Made by a program: the position numbers and the translations under genes
Shown: one piece after another, positions 49,743-57,473 of the stretch
Numbering within the stretch: position 1 is the first letter of the stretch
How the letters are laid out: every line of letters begins with the position of its first letter
Source: Streptomyces sp. NRRL F-6492
GTDB taxonomy: Bacteria; Actinomycetota; Actinomycetes; Streptomycetales; Streptomycetaceae
Direction: 5' to 3'
Length of the DNA: 64,000 nt
Assembly (NCBI RefSeq): GCF_001280125.1
Contig: NZ_LGEG01000057.1
Coordinates: 36,432 to 100,431, forward strand
The notes under the pieces: generated by a model
Seen by the model: the letters and a program-made list of their open reading frames with translations, nothing else
Databases searched by the model: none
What the model was told of the DNA's origin: nothing

Positions 49743-50624
49743 ATGGCAATCAACACCGCCGCCTTGGTCGCGCGCCAAAGGTTCGGTTCTGCGCTCAAGG
49801 ACGTGCGAACCAACGCGGACGGCGGCCCGATCAAGCAGGCCGACGTCGCCAAAGCGATGGGCCTCGCCCGGTACGACCGCTACAGCCGCATCGAGCGAGG
49901 CGAGTCCTGGCCTACCGACAAGGAATGGCCGGCGATCGTCAAGTGCCTCCAGATGGACACCGAGGACCGCGTCCGGCTGACCACCATGCTGAAGGAGGGC
50001 CAGTCCATCGGCCGCGCCTGGTGGAACGAGTACGAGGGCGAGCGCCCGGACTCCCTGATCGAGTTCGTCGCTTACGAGGGCAGCGCCGCGAAGATCACCA
50101 CGTGCGCAGGGAACGTCGTCCCGGGTCTCCTGCAAACCCCGGACTACGGGCGAACCCTGCAAAGCGCCCTCTCCGGTGGAGCGATGAGCGCCCTTCAGAT
50201 CGAGCGGAACGTCGATTTCCGTGACAAGCGGCGCCAGATCCTGGCGAAGGAGAACCCGCCGGCCGTCGAAGCGGTCATCGGCGAGGCAGCACTCCGTCAG
50301 AAGGTCGGCGGCGCCGAGGTCATGATCCGCCAGCTCGACAGCCTCCTCGACGACGCTGCCCATCGGCACGTCAGCTTCCGAGTCGTCGACTTCGGCGCCC
50401 CGGCCACACTGACTTACTTCTTCCACCTGTTCGAGTTCGGTGAGAAGAGTGAGAACCCCATCGCGGCATTCGACGCCGTGACGGGGATGACTTTCAAGAA
50501 GAGTCCCAAGGAACTGCGTGAGGTCCGCGACTTCATCGAGTCGCTGCGGTCCATCGCGCGCACGCCAGAGGACTCATTGGAATTGATCGAGACGATCAGG
50601 AAAGAGCTGGCCCGTGAACACTGA
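49743..50624 (+). CDS. XRE-family regulator with DUF5753 domain
   Basis: 293 residues. An XRE-type helix-turn-helix lies at about residues 14-75 (F-G-S-A-L-K-D-V-R, K-Q-A-D-V-A-K-A-M-G-L-A-R-Y-D-R-Y-S-R-I-E-R-G). The DUF5753 domain at about 105-285 includes G-L-L-Q-T-P-D-Y and R-R-Q-I-L-A-K-E-N-P. These proteins, partnered by DUF397 proteins, regulate development and secondary metabolism in Streptomyces (WhiJ/BldB-type systems). Its end overlaps the DUF397 gene by 11 bp. It could control the adjacent lanthipeptide genes; that is an inference from proximity. Confidence 0.92.
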   Translation: MAINTAALVARQRFGSALKDVRTNADGGPIKQADVAKAMGLARYDRYSRIERGESWPTDKEWPAIVKCLQMDTEDRVRLTTMLKEGQSIGRAWWNEYEGERPDSLIEFVAYEGSAAKITTCAGNVVPGLLQTPDYGRTLQSALSGGAMSALQIERNVDFRDKRRQILAKENPPAVEAVIGEAALRQKVGGAEVMIRQLDSLLDDAAHRHVSFRVVDFGAPATLTYFFHLFEFGEKSENPIAAFDAVTGMTFKKSPKELREVRDFIESLRSIARTPEDSLELIETIRKELAREH

Positions 50625-50862
50625 GGGTGCCCGTACCGACAACCTGAACACCCCCGCCGCGATGGCGTACGACCTGTCGGGCGTCCAGTGGACCAAGTCG
50701 TCGTACTCCGGCGGCGGCGGCTCGGGTGACTGCGTGGAGTACGCGAGCGTTGGCGGCGCCGTGGCCGTACGCGACTCGAAGAACCCTGAGGGCGGCAAGC
50801 TCTTCCTGGGCGTTCAGCAGTTCGCCGGCCTCGTCGCCATGGCCAAGGGCGCGCAGCTCTAG
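50614..50862 (+). CDS. DUF397 protein, partner of the XRE regulator
   Basis: 82 residues from GTG 50614. The DUF397 core is clear: W-T-K-S-S-Y-S-G-G-G-G-S-G-D-C-V-E-Y-A, V-A-V-R-D-S-K-N-P-E-G and F-L-x-V-x-x-x-x-F-A-G-L-V. DUF397 proteins are usually encoded directly after an XRE/DUF5753 gene and modulate its activity, like an antitoxin- or BldB-type pair. The TAG stop lies within the CTAG where the second IS remnant starts. Confidence 0.92.
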   Translation: MNTEGARTDNLNTPAAMAYDLSGVQWTKSSYSGGGGSGDCVEYASVGGAVAVRDSKNPEGGKLFLGVQQFAGLVAMAKGAQL

Positions 50863-51122
50863 GTTCCGGTTGCCCGGCAGTAGCGTTCCTGCCCGCGGAT
50901 CCGCCGCAGGGCGGCGGGTGTACTCCGGCTCACCGGTCGGTGATCAGGGCCGAAGACGGCCCTGATCACCGACCGGGTCCCGCAGGCCACCAGCGCGACC
51001 AGCCGCAGGTGCGGATGGTGAGGATGTTTTGGAGGACAAACCTCTTCTACAGCAGCTCCGCTGCCTCGTTCACCAGTCTTGACGAACAGCGACCACCCCA
51101 AACTGAACGGCGTCGGGGCTAG
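50863..51122. repeat. 260-bp direct repeat, copy 2 (IS4-type element remnant)
   Basis: Equivalent to 42214-42473. It begins directly after the TAG of the DUF397 gene and keeps the right terminal repeat ending in CTAG, but lacks the left part of the element. The hairpin at 50933-50976 has two 20-bp perfect arms. Compared with copy 1, one base pair of the stem is changed on both sides (G-C to A-T), so pairing is retained. Confidence 0.88.
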
Positions 51123-51160
51123 GCAGTGTCCCGTGGATCACCACATGAGGTAATTGATCA

Positions 51161-51466
51161 ATGAGCTACTTCATGTACGACGTCATGGGCGGGACGGTCG
51201 ACGAGCCTGACTCGGAGACGATGAAGCGAGTGCTCGACGGTCTGGCACAGGCCGATGACGAGCACCCCGATGTCTCACTCACCCATGAAAGCGGGTGGTC
51301 CCTCAGCGCCTTCGGTGACGGTCTGCTGGTCTGGGAGAACCCGGACGAGGACTCGATGGCTCCGGGGGAGATGCGCGATGTCGCCCGCGAGGAGGTTCTC
51401 CGGCTCTTCGGACTGCTGGCGGCGGGTGACATCGCATCGGTTGAGGCGCTCTCCTGGCAGAGATGA
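51161..51466 (+). CDS. Acidic hypothetical protein, passenger gene inside the IS
   Basis: 101 residues from ATG 51161, with a TGAGGT ribosome site. The protein is acidic with an alpha/beta look: M-S-Y-F-M-Y-D-V-M, H-E-S-G-W-S-L-S-A-F-G-D-G-L-L-V-W-E-N, then P-G-E-M-R-D-V-A-R-E-E-V-L-R-L-F-G-L-L-A-A-G-D and a final E-A-L-S-W. It resembles small actinobacterial proteins sometimes seen as immunity partners of polymorphic toxins, but I cannot assign it. It lies between the left repeat and the transposase, opposite in direction, so it moves with the element. Confidence 0.7.
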   Translation: MSYFMYDVMGGTVDEPDSETMKRVLDGLAQADDEHPDVSLTHESGWSLSAFGDGLLVWENPDEDSMAPGEMRDVAREEVLRLFGLLAAGDIASVEALSWQR

Positions 51467-51478
51467 CCGGCCTCAGCG

Positions 51479-52335
51479 TCAGGTTCGGACCCAGAGGAAG
51501 ATTGCTGCGACCTGAAGTGCCGCGAGGTAGTGCACGGCGAGCTTGTCGGTGCGCATGGCGATACCGCGCCACTGCTTGAGCCGGTTGATGCATCGCTCGA
51601 CAGTGTTGCGGTGCTTGTACGCCTGGCGGTCGAAGCTGGGCGGGCGGCCGCCGCGTGATCCGCGCCGCTTGCGGTTGGCGATCTGGTCGGCAGGTTCCGG
51701 GATCACCGTCGTGATGCCGCGACGGCGCAAATAGGAGCGGATCGCGCGGGAGGAGTACGCGCGATCCGCGCTCACGCTGGCCGGTCTCGTCCTGGGTCTG
51801 CCGTTCCCGATCCTGGGCACGCGGATGCCGGCCATGACGGCCTCGAAGTAGAGAGAGTCGTGGCGGTGCCCAGCCGCGACCAGCAGTGACAACGGACGGC
51901 ACCGGCCGTCGGCTGCCAGGTGGACTTTGGTGGTCAGCCCGCCGCGGGACCGCCCGAGAGCGTGATCATCCGGTTCTCCTGATGGAGCCCCCTTTTACGG
52001 GCGCCGGCAGCGTGCTGATGAGCGCGCACGGTGGTGGAGTCCACACTGACCAGCCAGTCGATGTCTCCGGCTGCGTCGGCCTGGGCCTGGAGTTCGGTCA
52101 GGATCCGCTGCCAGGTGCCGTCCCTCGCCCAACGCCGGAAGCGGTTGAAAACCGTCTGCCAGGGACCGAACCGCTCAGGCAGGTCCCGCCATGCGTTGTT
52201 GCCCCGGTACTTCCATGCCACCGCGTCGATGATCACCCGATGGTCCCGCCATCGACCACCGCGCGGCGGATCCGGCGGCAGCAGTCGCCGAATCCGCTCC
52301 CAGCCCTCATCGCTCAACCCACCCCTGGACTCCAC
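51479..52335 (-). CDS. IS5-family transposase, two frames joined by a -1 frameshift
   Basis: The first frame (52335 to 51934, GTG start) gives 133 residues with the DUF4096 domain, W-K-Y-R-G-N-N-A-W-R-D-L-P, and the first catalytic Asp in V-S-V-D-S-T-T-V-R-A-H-Q-H. The second frame (ending 51479) reads D-H-A-L-G-R-S-R-G-G-L-T-T-K, S-A-D-R-A-Y-S-S (second Asp) and N-T-V-E-R-C-I-N-R-L-K (Glu). The second frame is -1 relative to the first, and a run AAAAGGGGG (plus strand 51988-51996) lies in the overlap. Nothing is missing, so it may be active. Confidence 0.9.
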
Positions 52336-52372
52336 ATCGGATCAAACGATCATCTGATCCACGGGACACTGC

Positions 52373-53344
52373 CTAGGCCTCCAGCCTCGCCGGCAGGTCG
52401 AAGAGCGGGAACCAGCGCTCGGTGTCCAGGAAGAAGTCCATCCCCGCCACCTTGCCCTCCCGCACCTCCAGGACGATCAGCGCCCACGGGCCGAAGCCGC
52501 CCGCCGGGTCCGGGTGGTACTGGGCGAACGCCGGCGAGCCGTTCGCCACGGTCGGCACCAGCTTCGAGCCCGCGCAGACCTCGCCGACGCCCAGCATCCA
52601 GCCCACGATGTCCTCGTGCCCCCGGAGCCACAGGTCGTACGGCGGCATGGACATCGTCGCGTCCTCGTGGAGGAGCGCGGTCAGCGCCTTCATGTCGTAG
52701 CCCTCGAAGGCCGCGACGTACCGCTCCAGGAGCGCCTTCTGCTCCTCGTCCAGCGGGTCCGCCGGGTCGGAGGCGGCCGGCGCCTGCTCGGCCAGGGTCG
52801 CGCGGGCCCGCTGGAGCGCGCTGTTCACCGAGGCCACCGAGGTGTCGAGCAGCTCCGCGACCTCGCTCGCCCGCCAGGCGAGCACCTCGCGCAGGATGAG
52901 GACCGCCCGCTGCTTGGGCGGCAGGTGCTGGAGCGCGGCCACGAACGCGAGCCGCACGGTCTCCCGGGCGACGGCCGCCTCCGCCGGGTCCGCCACCGAG
53001 GGCAGCACCCGTCCGTCCGGCACCGGCTCCAGCCAGGTGATCTCGGGCTGCTTCACGAGCTGCGCCCGCTCCACCGGCGTGGGGGAGGTCAGGTCCATCG
53101 GCCGCGCCCGCCGGTTGCCCGCGCTCAGCGCGTCCAGGCAGACGTTGGTCGCGATCCGGTACAGCCAGGACCGCAGCGAGGAGCGGCCCTCGAAGGAGTC
53201 GAGCGCCTTCCAGGCCCGCACCATCGTGTCCTGCACCGCGTCCTCCGCCTCGAAGGAGGACCCGAGCATCCGGTAGCAGTAACCGGTCAGCTCACGGCGG
53301 TACTCGTCGAGTTCCTCGGTCGTCGCGACCACGGTGTCGCTCAT
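52373..53344 (-). CDS. ECF sigma factor with C-terminal SnoaL-like domain (SigG/TIGR02960 type)
   Basis: 323 residues. Region 2 lies at about 15-85 ([37 protein letters not shown]). Region 4 lies at about 130-190 ([35 protein letters not shown]). A SnoaL-like domain occupies about 205-320. In this group the C-terminal domain replaces a separate anti-sigma factor. The stop codon TAG coincides with the CTAG created by the IS insertion. Confidence 0.92.
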   Translation of the reverse strand: MSDTVVATTEELDEYRRELTGYCYRMLGSSFEAEDAVQDTMVRAWKALDSFEGRSSLRSWLYRIATNVCLDALSAGNRRARPMDLTSPTPVERAQLVKQPEITWLEPVPDGRVLPSVADPAEAAVARETVRLAFVAALQHLPPKQRAVLILREVLAWRASEVAELLDTSVASVNSALQRARATLAEQAPAASDPADPLDEEQKALLERYVAAFEGYDMKALTALLHEDATMSMPPYDLWLRGHEDIVGWMLGVGEVCAGSKLVPTVANGSPAFAQYHPDPAGGFGPWALIVLEVREGKVAGMDFFLDTERWFPLFDLPARLEA

Positions 53345-53426
53345 CGGTCCACACCCCGCTCACCCTCACCGGCACCCGTCCGGTGCCGATGAGAGCGAAG
53401 CTACCGCAGCGCACTGACAGCCGGGG

Positions 53427-54134
53427 TCACGTTCCCGGCTTGCGCCCGTACACGTAGACGTCGTCCCCGTTGCGCAGCAGGTTCCAGTACGCCTTGGCGT
53501 CGGCGGACGTCATGTTCACGCAGCCGCCCGAGCCCGGCGGGTTCCACATGGACTTGGTGGTCGAGTGGAAGGCCTGGCCGCCGTCGAAGAACTGCGAGTA
53601 CGGCATGGAGACGTTGTAGAGCGTCGACCAGTGGTTGATGCTCCGCCAGTAGATCTTCTTCGCGCCGGTCCGGGTCTCGGTCCCGTCCTTGCCGGTGCGC
53701 ACCGGCACCGGACCGTACTTGAGCGTGGCGCCGTCCTGGATCCAGCTCAGCTGCCGGGTCAGGTCCACGCAGGCGATCCGGCCCTTGTTGGTCGGACACC
53801 TGCGGTCCTTGTTCGGGTTCTTCCCGGCCGCCTTCTGCTGGAGCATCGTGTTCATGGTGCGCCAGGTGATCTCCCCGGCGTACCCGGCGCTCGGGGTGAT
53901 CCCGTGCTTCTTCTGGAAGGCCTGGATGGCCGTGCAGTCGGCGGACGACTGGCGTCCGTCGACCGTCCGGCCCAGGAACTTCTCCACCTGCTTCTGGTAC
54001 GGCCCGGTCGTCGCGTTGCAGGAGGCGGCCTCCGCCGTCCCCGTCCCGAGCGCGACCGTCAGCGGCACCACCAATGCCGTCAGACCGGCCGTGACGGCCG
54101 CCTTCCGGCCCGTCCGTCGTATGACTTCCCTCAT
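53427..54134 (-). CDS. Secreted L,D-transpeptidase (YkuD family)
   Basis: 235 residues from ATG 54134 (a GTG at 54146 is an alternative). A signal peptide with a double-Arg N-region ends near A-E-A-A. A peptidoglycan-binding-like helical domain follows (about 40-95; T-A-I-Q-A-F-Q-K-K-H-G-I), then the YkuD domain with P-G-S-G-G-C205-V-N-M. The usual active-site S-H-G-C has become G-S-G-G-C, retaining the catalytic Cys; the catalytic His is in Q-A-F-H-S-T. It would form 3-3 cross-links in the wall. Four other Cys may form disulfides. Confidence 0.88.
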   Translation of the reverse strand: MREVIRRTGRKAAVTAGLTALVVPLTVALGTGTAEAASCNATTGPYQKQVEKFLGRTVDGRQSSADCTAIQAFQKKHGITPSAGYAGEITWRTMNTMLQQKAAGKNPNKDRRCPTNKGRIACVDLTRQLSWIQDGATLKYGPVPVRTGKDGTETRTGAKKIYWRSINHWSTLYNVSMPYSQFFDGGQAFHSTTKSMWNPPGSGGCVNMTSADAKAYWNLLRNGDDVYVYGRKPGT

Positions 54135-54234
54135 GATCCTCTGCACCCCCTGGAGTCCTGTCCCTGAAGACGTACGGGGGAGTCTGGCGGTTGCGGGCCG
54201 TCGCGGGAAGTACGGGTCCGGGGGAGCGGGCCCG

Positions 54235-55494
54235 TCAGGCGGTCGCCGGACGGATCCGCCGCGCCTCCACGCGCGCGCTGTGCGTGCCGTACAGGGTGAT
54301 CGAGACGACGCCGAGGACCGCGACCAGGCCGATCAGGACCGTGCCCGCCCAGCCGCCCGCGTGGAAGGCGACCGCGCCGAGCGTGCCGCCCGCGCTGGAG
54401 CCCAGGTAGTACGCCGACTGGTACAGCGCCGAGGCCTGCGCCCGGCCCGTCTTCGCCGTGCGGCTCACCGAGGAGGACGCGACCGCGTGGCCCGCGAAGA
54501 AGCCGGCCGTGATCAGGACGAGGCCCGCCAGGACCGCCGGGAGCGCGTCCGAGAGCGAGAGCAGCAGGCCCGCGGCCGTGGTGGAGACCGCCAGGTAGAG
54601 CGCCCCGCGCCGGCCGAGCCGTCCGACGAGCCTCCCGGCCGCCGCCGAGGAGACCGTGCCGACCAGGTACACCAGGAAGATCGAGCCGATCACGCCCTGC
54701 GGCAGCGAGAACGGGGCCTCGACCAGGCGGTAGCCGATCACGGTGTACACCGCGCCGAAGACCGTCATGAACAGGGCGCCGATCGCGTAGAGCCGCATCA
54801 GCAGCGGGTCGGCGAGGTGCGTGCGGACGGTACGCGCCAGCGCCTTCGGGTCGAGCGTGCCCGGGGTGAAGTGCCGGGCCTTCGGGAGCAGCGCCCGGAA
54901 GGCGAGCGCGCACGCCAGGGAGAGCAGGCCGACGGCGGCCAGGCCCGCGCGCCAGCCCCACAGCTGGGCGACCCAGCCGGACACGATCCGGCCGCTCATG
55001 CCGCCGATGGAGTTGCCCGCCACGAAGAGGCCGATCGCGCCGATCAGCGCCTTGGGCCGCACCTCCTCGGCCAGGTACGCCATCGCGGAGGCCGGGAGGC
55101 CGGCGAGCGCCGCGCCCTGGAGGGCGCGCAGCACGACCAGGGACTCCAGGTTCGGCGCGAGCGGCACCAGGAGCGCCAGGGCGACCGCGACCGCGAGGGA
55201 GACGGTCATCAGCGTGCGCCGGCCGAAGCGCTCCGAGAGTGCGCTGAGCGGCAGGACGCACAGGGCGAGGGCGCCGGTCGCGGCGGAGACCGTCCACGAG
55301 GCGGCCGACGCGGTGGCGCCGAACCCGGCGGAGATCGCCGGGAGGAGGGCCTGCGTGGAGTAGAGGAGGGTGAAGGCGGCGAGTCCGGCGGCGAAGAGCG
55401 CGAGGCTCATGCGGCGGTGGCCGGGGGCGCCGGGGGCGAGACGGGTGTCGGCGGACGCGAGGGTGGCGGCCGCCCTGGTACTGGCGGAAGGCAT
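54235..55494 (-). CDS. MFS transporter (DHA1/AraJ-like)
   Basis: 419 residues with about 12 membrane helices. Motif A is seen as S-E-R-F-G-R-R-T-L-M-T after helix 2, with the matching R-L-V-G-R-L-G-R-R-G-A-L after helix 8. Helix 5 has G-x-x-x-G-G-M-S-G-R-I, as in drug-proton antiporters. Substrate is unknown. It is divergent from a LysR regulator gene with a short intergenic space, which suggests control by that regulator. Confidence 0.9.
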   Translation of the reverse strand: MPSASTRAAATLASADTRLAPGAPGHRRMSLALFAAGLAAFTLLYSTQALLPAISAGFGATASAASWTVSAATGALALCVLPLSALSERFGRRTLMTVSLAVAVALALLVPLAPNLESLVVLRALQGAALAGLPASAMAYLAEEVRPKALIGAIGLFVAGNSIGGMSGRIVSGWVAQLWGWRAGLAAVGLLSLACALAFRALLPKARHFTPGTLDPKALARTVRTHLADPLLMRLYAIGALFMTVFGAVYTVIGYRLVEAPFSLPQGVIGSIFLVYLVGTVSSAAAGRLVGRLGRRGALYLAVSTTAAGLLLSLSDALPAVLAGLVLITAGFFAGHAVASSSVSRTAKTGRAQASALYQSAYYLGSSAGGTLGAVAFHAGGWAGTVLIGLVAVLGVVSITLYGTHSARVEARRIRPATA

Positions 55495-55521
55495 GCCACG
55501 AACGTAGGACGCCGGGTTTCA

Positions 55522-55534
55522 TGCGTCCAATGCA
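55522..55534. promoter_or_regulatory. LysR-type T-N11-A box
   Basis: TGCGTCCAATGCA is an imperfect dyad of T-N11-A type, in the 62-bp gap between the divergent MFS and LysR genes. Confidence 0.45.
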
Positions 55535-55556
55535 CGGAACTGCTGTAATCGTTCCC

Positions 55557-56528
55557 ATGGCGCATGAGTACAGGTCACAGCCCCGGCTGTCACCGAGTAG
55601 TAACGAAGAAGACATGGGGCTGCTGCTCGCGCCCCGGCTCGCGTACTTCGCGGCCGTCGCCCGGCACGAGCACGTGACCCGGGCCGCGGCCGAGATGGGC
55701 GTCCCGCAGTCCACGCTCTCGCGGGCGATGGTCCGGCTCGAACAGGACCTCGGCGTGACCCTCTTCGCCCGCCGGGGCCGCACGGTCTCCCTCACCCCGG
55801 CCGGCCGCCGCTTCCTCACCGCCGCCGAGCGGGCCCTCGCCGAGGTGGAGCGGGCCGCCGACACCGTACGCGCCGACGCCGACCCGGCCGCCGGGCGGGT
55901 CGCCTTCGGGTTCCTGCACACCATGGGCTCCGAGACCGTCCCCGGGCTCATCCGCGCCTTCCGGGTCGACCACCCCCGGGTCCGCTTCACCCTCGTCCAG
56001 AACTACGGCGAGGCCATGATCGAGCGGCTGCGGGCCGGCGACCTCGACCTCTGCCTGACCTCGCCGGTGCCGGACGCCCCCGACCTGGTGGCCCGGCGCC
56101 TCGACGAGCAGCGGCTGCGGCTGGTCGTCCCGGACGACCACCGGCTCGCGGGCCGCAAGCGGGTGCGGCTCGCGGAGGCCGCCGACGAGACCTTCGTGAC
56201 CCTGGAGCCGGGGTACGGGCTGCGCCGCATCACCGACGACCTGTGCGCGGAGGCCGGGTTCAAGCCCCGGGTGGCCTTCGAGGGCGAGGAGGCCGAGACC
56301 CTGCGCGGCCTGGTCGCCGCCGGTCTCGGCGTCGCCCTGCTGCCCCCGCCGGCCGTGCCCCGGCCCGGCGTCGTCGAACTGACCGTCACCGCCCCGCGCG
56401 CGGTCCGCGAGATCGGCGTCGCCTGGCTCGACGGCCACCCGGACACGGCCCCGGTGGCCGCCTTCAAGAAGTTCCTCCTGGGCCGGCGCGGCCACCTGCT
56501 CCCGAAGGAGCCCTCACCGGCGGAGTGA
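55557..56528 (+). CDS. LysR-family transcriptional regulator
   Basis: 323 residues from ATG 55557; a start at 55614 is also possible, but the intervening residues (S-Q-P-R-L-S-P-S-S) look conserved from memory of related proteins. A winged helix-turn-helix lies at about residues 25-80 (L-A-Y-F-A-A-V-A-R-H-E-H-V-T-R-A-A-A-E, P-Q-S-T-L-S-R-A-M-V-R-L-E). A periplasmic-binding-like effector domain follows (G-F-L-H-T-M-G-S, D-L-C-L-T-S-P-V-P-D). It probably regulates the divergent MFS gene. The 3' end overlaps the convergent hydrolase-like gene by 15 bp. Confidence 0.92.
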   Translation: MAHEYRSQPRLSPSSNEEDMGLLLAPRLAYFAAVARHEHVTRAAAEMGVPQSTLSRAMVRLEQDLGVTLFARRGRTVSLTPAGRRFLTAAERALAEVERAADTVRADADPAAGRVAFGFLHTMGSETVPGLIRAFRVDHPRVRFTLVQNYGEAMIERLRAGDLDLCLTSPVPDAPDLVARRLDEQRLRLVVPDDHRLAGRKRVRLAEAADETFVTLEPGYGLRRITDDLCAEAGFKPRVAFEGEEAETLRGLVAAGLGVALLPPPAVPRPGVVELTVTAPRAVREIGVAWLDGHPDTAPVAAFKKFLLGRRGHLLPKEPSPAE

Positions 56529-57287
56529 ACCGCCGAACCCCGCCGCCAGCGGCATCCGCAGGCCGAGCGGCGGGGGCGCGGCGAAGGCGTCGGTCAGCGG
56601 GCGGGCGACCGGCCGGGCGAAGAGGGAGCCGAGGACGAAGTCGGCGGCCAGGGCCCGGACCTCGTCCGCGTACTGGCGCAGCGCGTGGCCGTCCGAGTGC
56701 ACCTCGAAGCGGCAGGTCTCCCGGTTCGCCTTCTTGGCCCGCTGGGCGAAGCGGAACGACAGCTCCGGGTCCGTACGGGCGTCGTTCGTGCCGTGCACGA
56801 GCAGCACCCGGCGCCCCGCCAGCTGCCGCACCGGCTCCGGCTCCGCCGCCACGTCGTCCTCCGGCAGCCAGGGCGCGAGCGCCAGGACCGCGCCTACCGC
56901 GTCCGCCCCGGCCGCCCGCAGCGCGGCCCGCCCGCCGAGCCCGTGCCCGGCCAGGCAGACGGGGACGTCGCCGTAGCGCCGCACCGCCTCCGCGACCGCC
57001 CAGGAGGCGTCCGCCGCCAGGTCCGCGTCCGCGCCGTTCCAGCCGCGCGCCCGGTAGCGCACCACGTGCGCGACGAGCCCCTCCGGCCGGCCCGCCCGCA
57101 CCAGGGCGCGCCCGAGCGGGACCATCGCCGCGTGGGCCCGCGCGGAGGCCCGGCGCCTCGACGACGGCTCGCCGTCCGGCAGGAGCAGCACCACGCCGCC
57201 CGCCGTCGACGTGCCGGAACCTCCAACGGGCCGTCCGAGCCGGGGTCTCCGTGCGTCGGGCGGTCCCACGAGTGCGAAGTGCGCCAT
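56514..57287 (-). CDS. Alpha/beta-hydrolase-fold protein without the nucleophile serine
   Basis: 257 residues. The fold is visible (G-G-V-V-L-L-L-P-D-G-E near the N-terminus, then V-C-L-A-G-H-G-L-G-G-R-A-A-L, and V-L-L-V-H-G-T-N-D-A-R-T-D-P). In the nucleophile elbow the expected G-x-S-x-G reads G-H-G-L-G, so Ser is Gly. The acid region H-G-T-N-D and a later His in D-G-H-A-L-R-Q-Y are kept. It may be non-catalytic or use another residue. It is convergent with the LysR gene and upstream of, but divergent from, the adenosine deaminase gene. Confidence 0.8.
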   Translation of the reverse strand: MAHFALVGPPDARRPRLGRPVGGSGTSTAGGVVLLLPDGEPSSRRRASARAHAAMVPLGRALVRAGRPEGLVAHVVRYRARGWNGADADLAADASWAVAEAVRRYGDVPVCLAGHGLGGRAALRAAGADAVGAVLALAPWLPEDDVAAEPEPVRQLAGRRVLLVHGTNDARTDPELSFRFAQRAKKANRETCRFEVHSDGHALRQYADEVRALAADFVLGSLFARPVARPLTDAFAAPPPLGLRMPLAAGFGGSLRR

Positions 57288-57445
57288 GGCAGAACAGTCT
57301 CAGAAGCCGAGGTGTACGCCGGCCGTACGGGCGGTCACTGTTGCGTATCGCCGCCCGCGTTTCGAACGGACGTGCCCGGCAAGCCCGTTCGAGCCCGGGG
57401 ATGCCGCCGCGAACGCGCGGAGAGCCGGGCGTGACGAGGGGCGCT

Positions 57446-57467
57446 CTACGCGCGTAGGGGCTAGAGT
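57446..57467 (+). promoter_or_regulatory. Perfect palindromic operator and leaderless promoter of add
   Basis: CTACGCGCGTAG (57446-57457) is a perfect 12-bp palindrome. It is followed by a -10 TAGAGT (57462-57467) only 6 bases before the ATG, so the transcript is probably leaderless. It is the best member of the four-site nucleoside set. Confidence 0.75.
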
Positions 57468-57473
57468 GCGGCA

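Larger units (their letters stand above)
51123..52372 (-). mobile_element. Complete IS5-family element (IS427-like) with passenger gene
   Basis: Perfect 18-bp terminal inverted repeats, GCAGTGTCCCGTGGATCA at 51123-51140 and its reverse complement at 52355-52372. The element is flanked by CTAG on both sides (51119-51122 and 52373-52376), consistent with a 4-bp target duplication. It is 1250 bp long and contains a two-frame transposase plus a 101-codon gene of opposite orientation. Copy 1 of the host repeat keeps an empty CTAG at the corresponding position (42470-42473). Confidence 0.9.
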
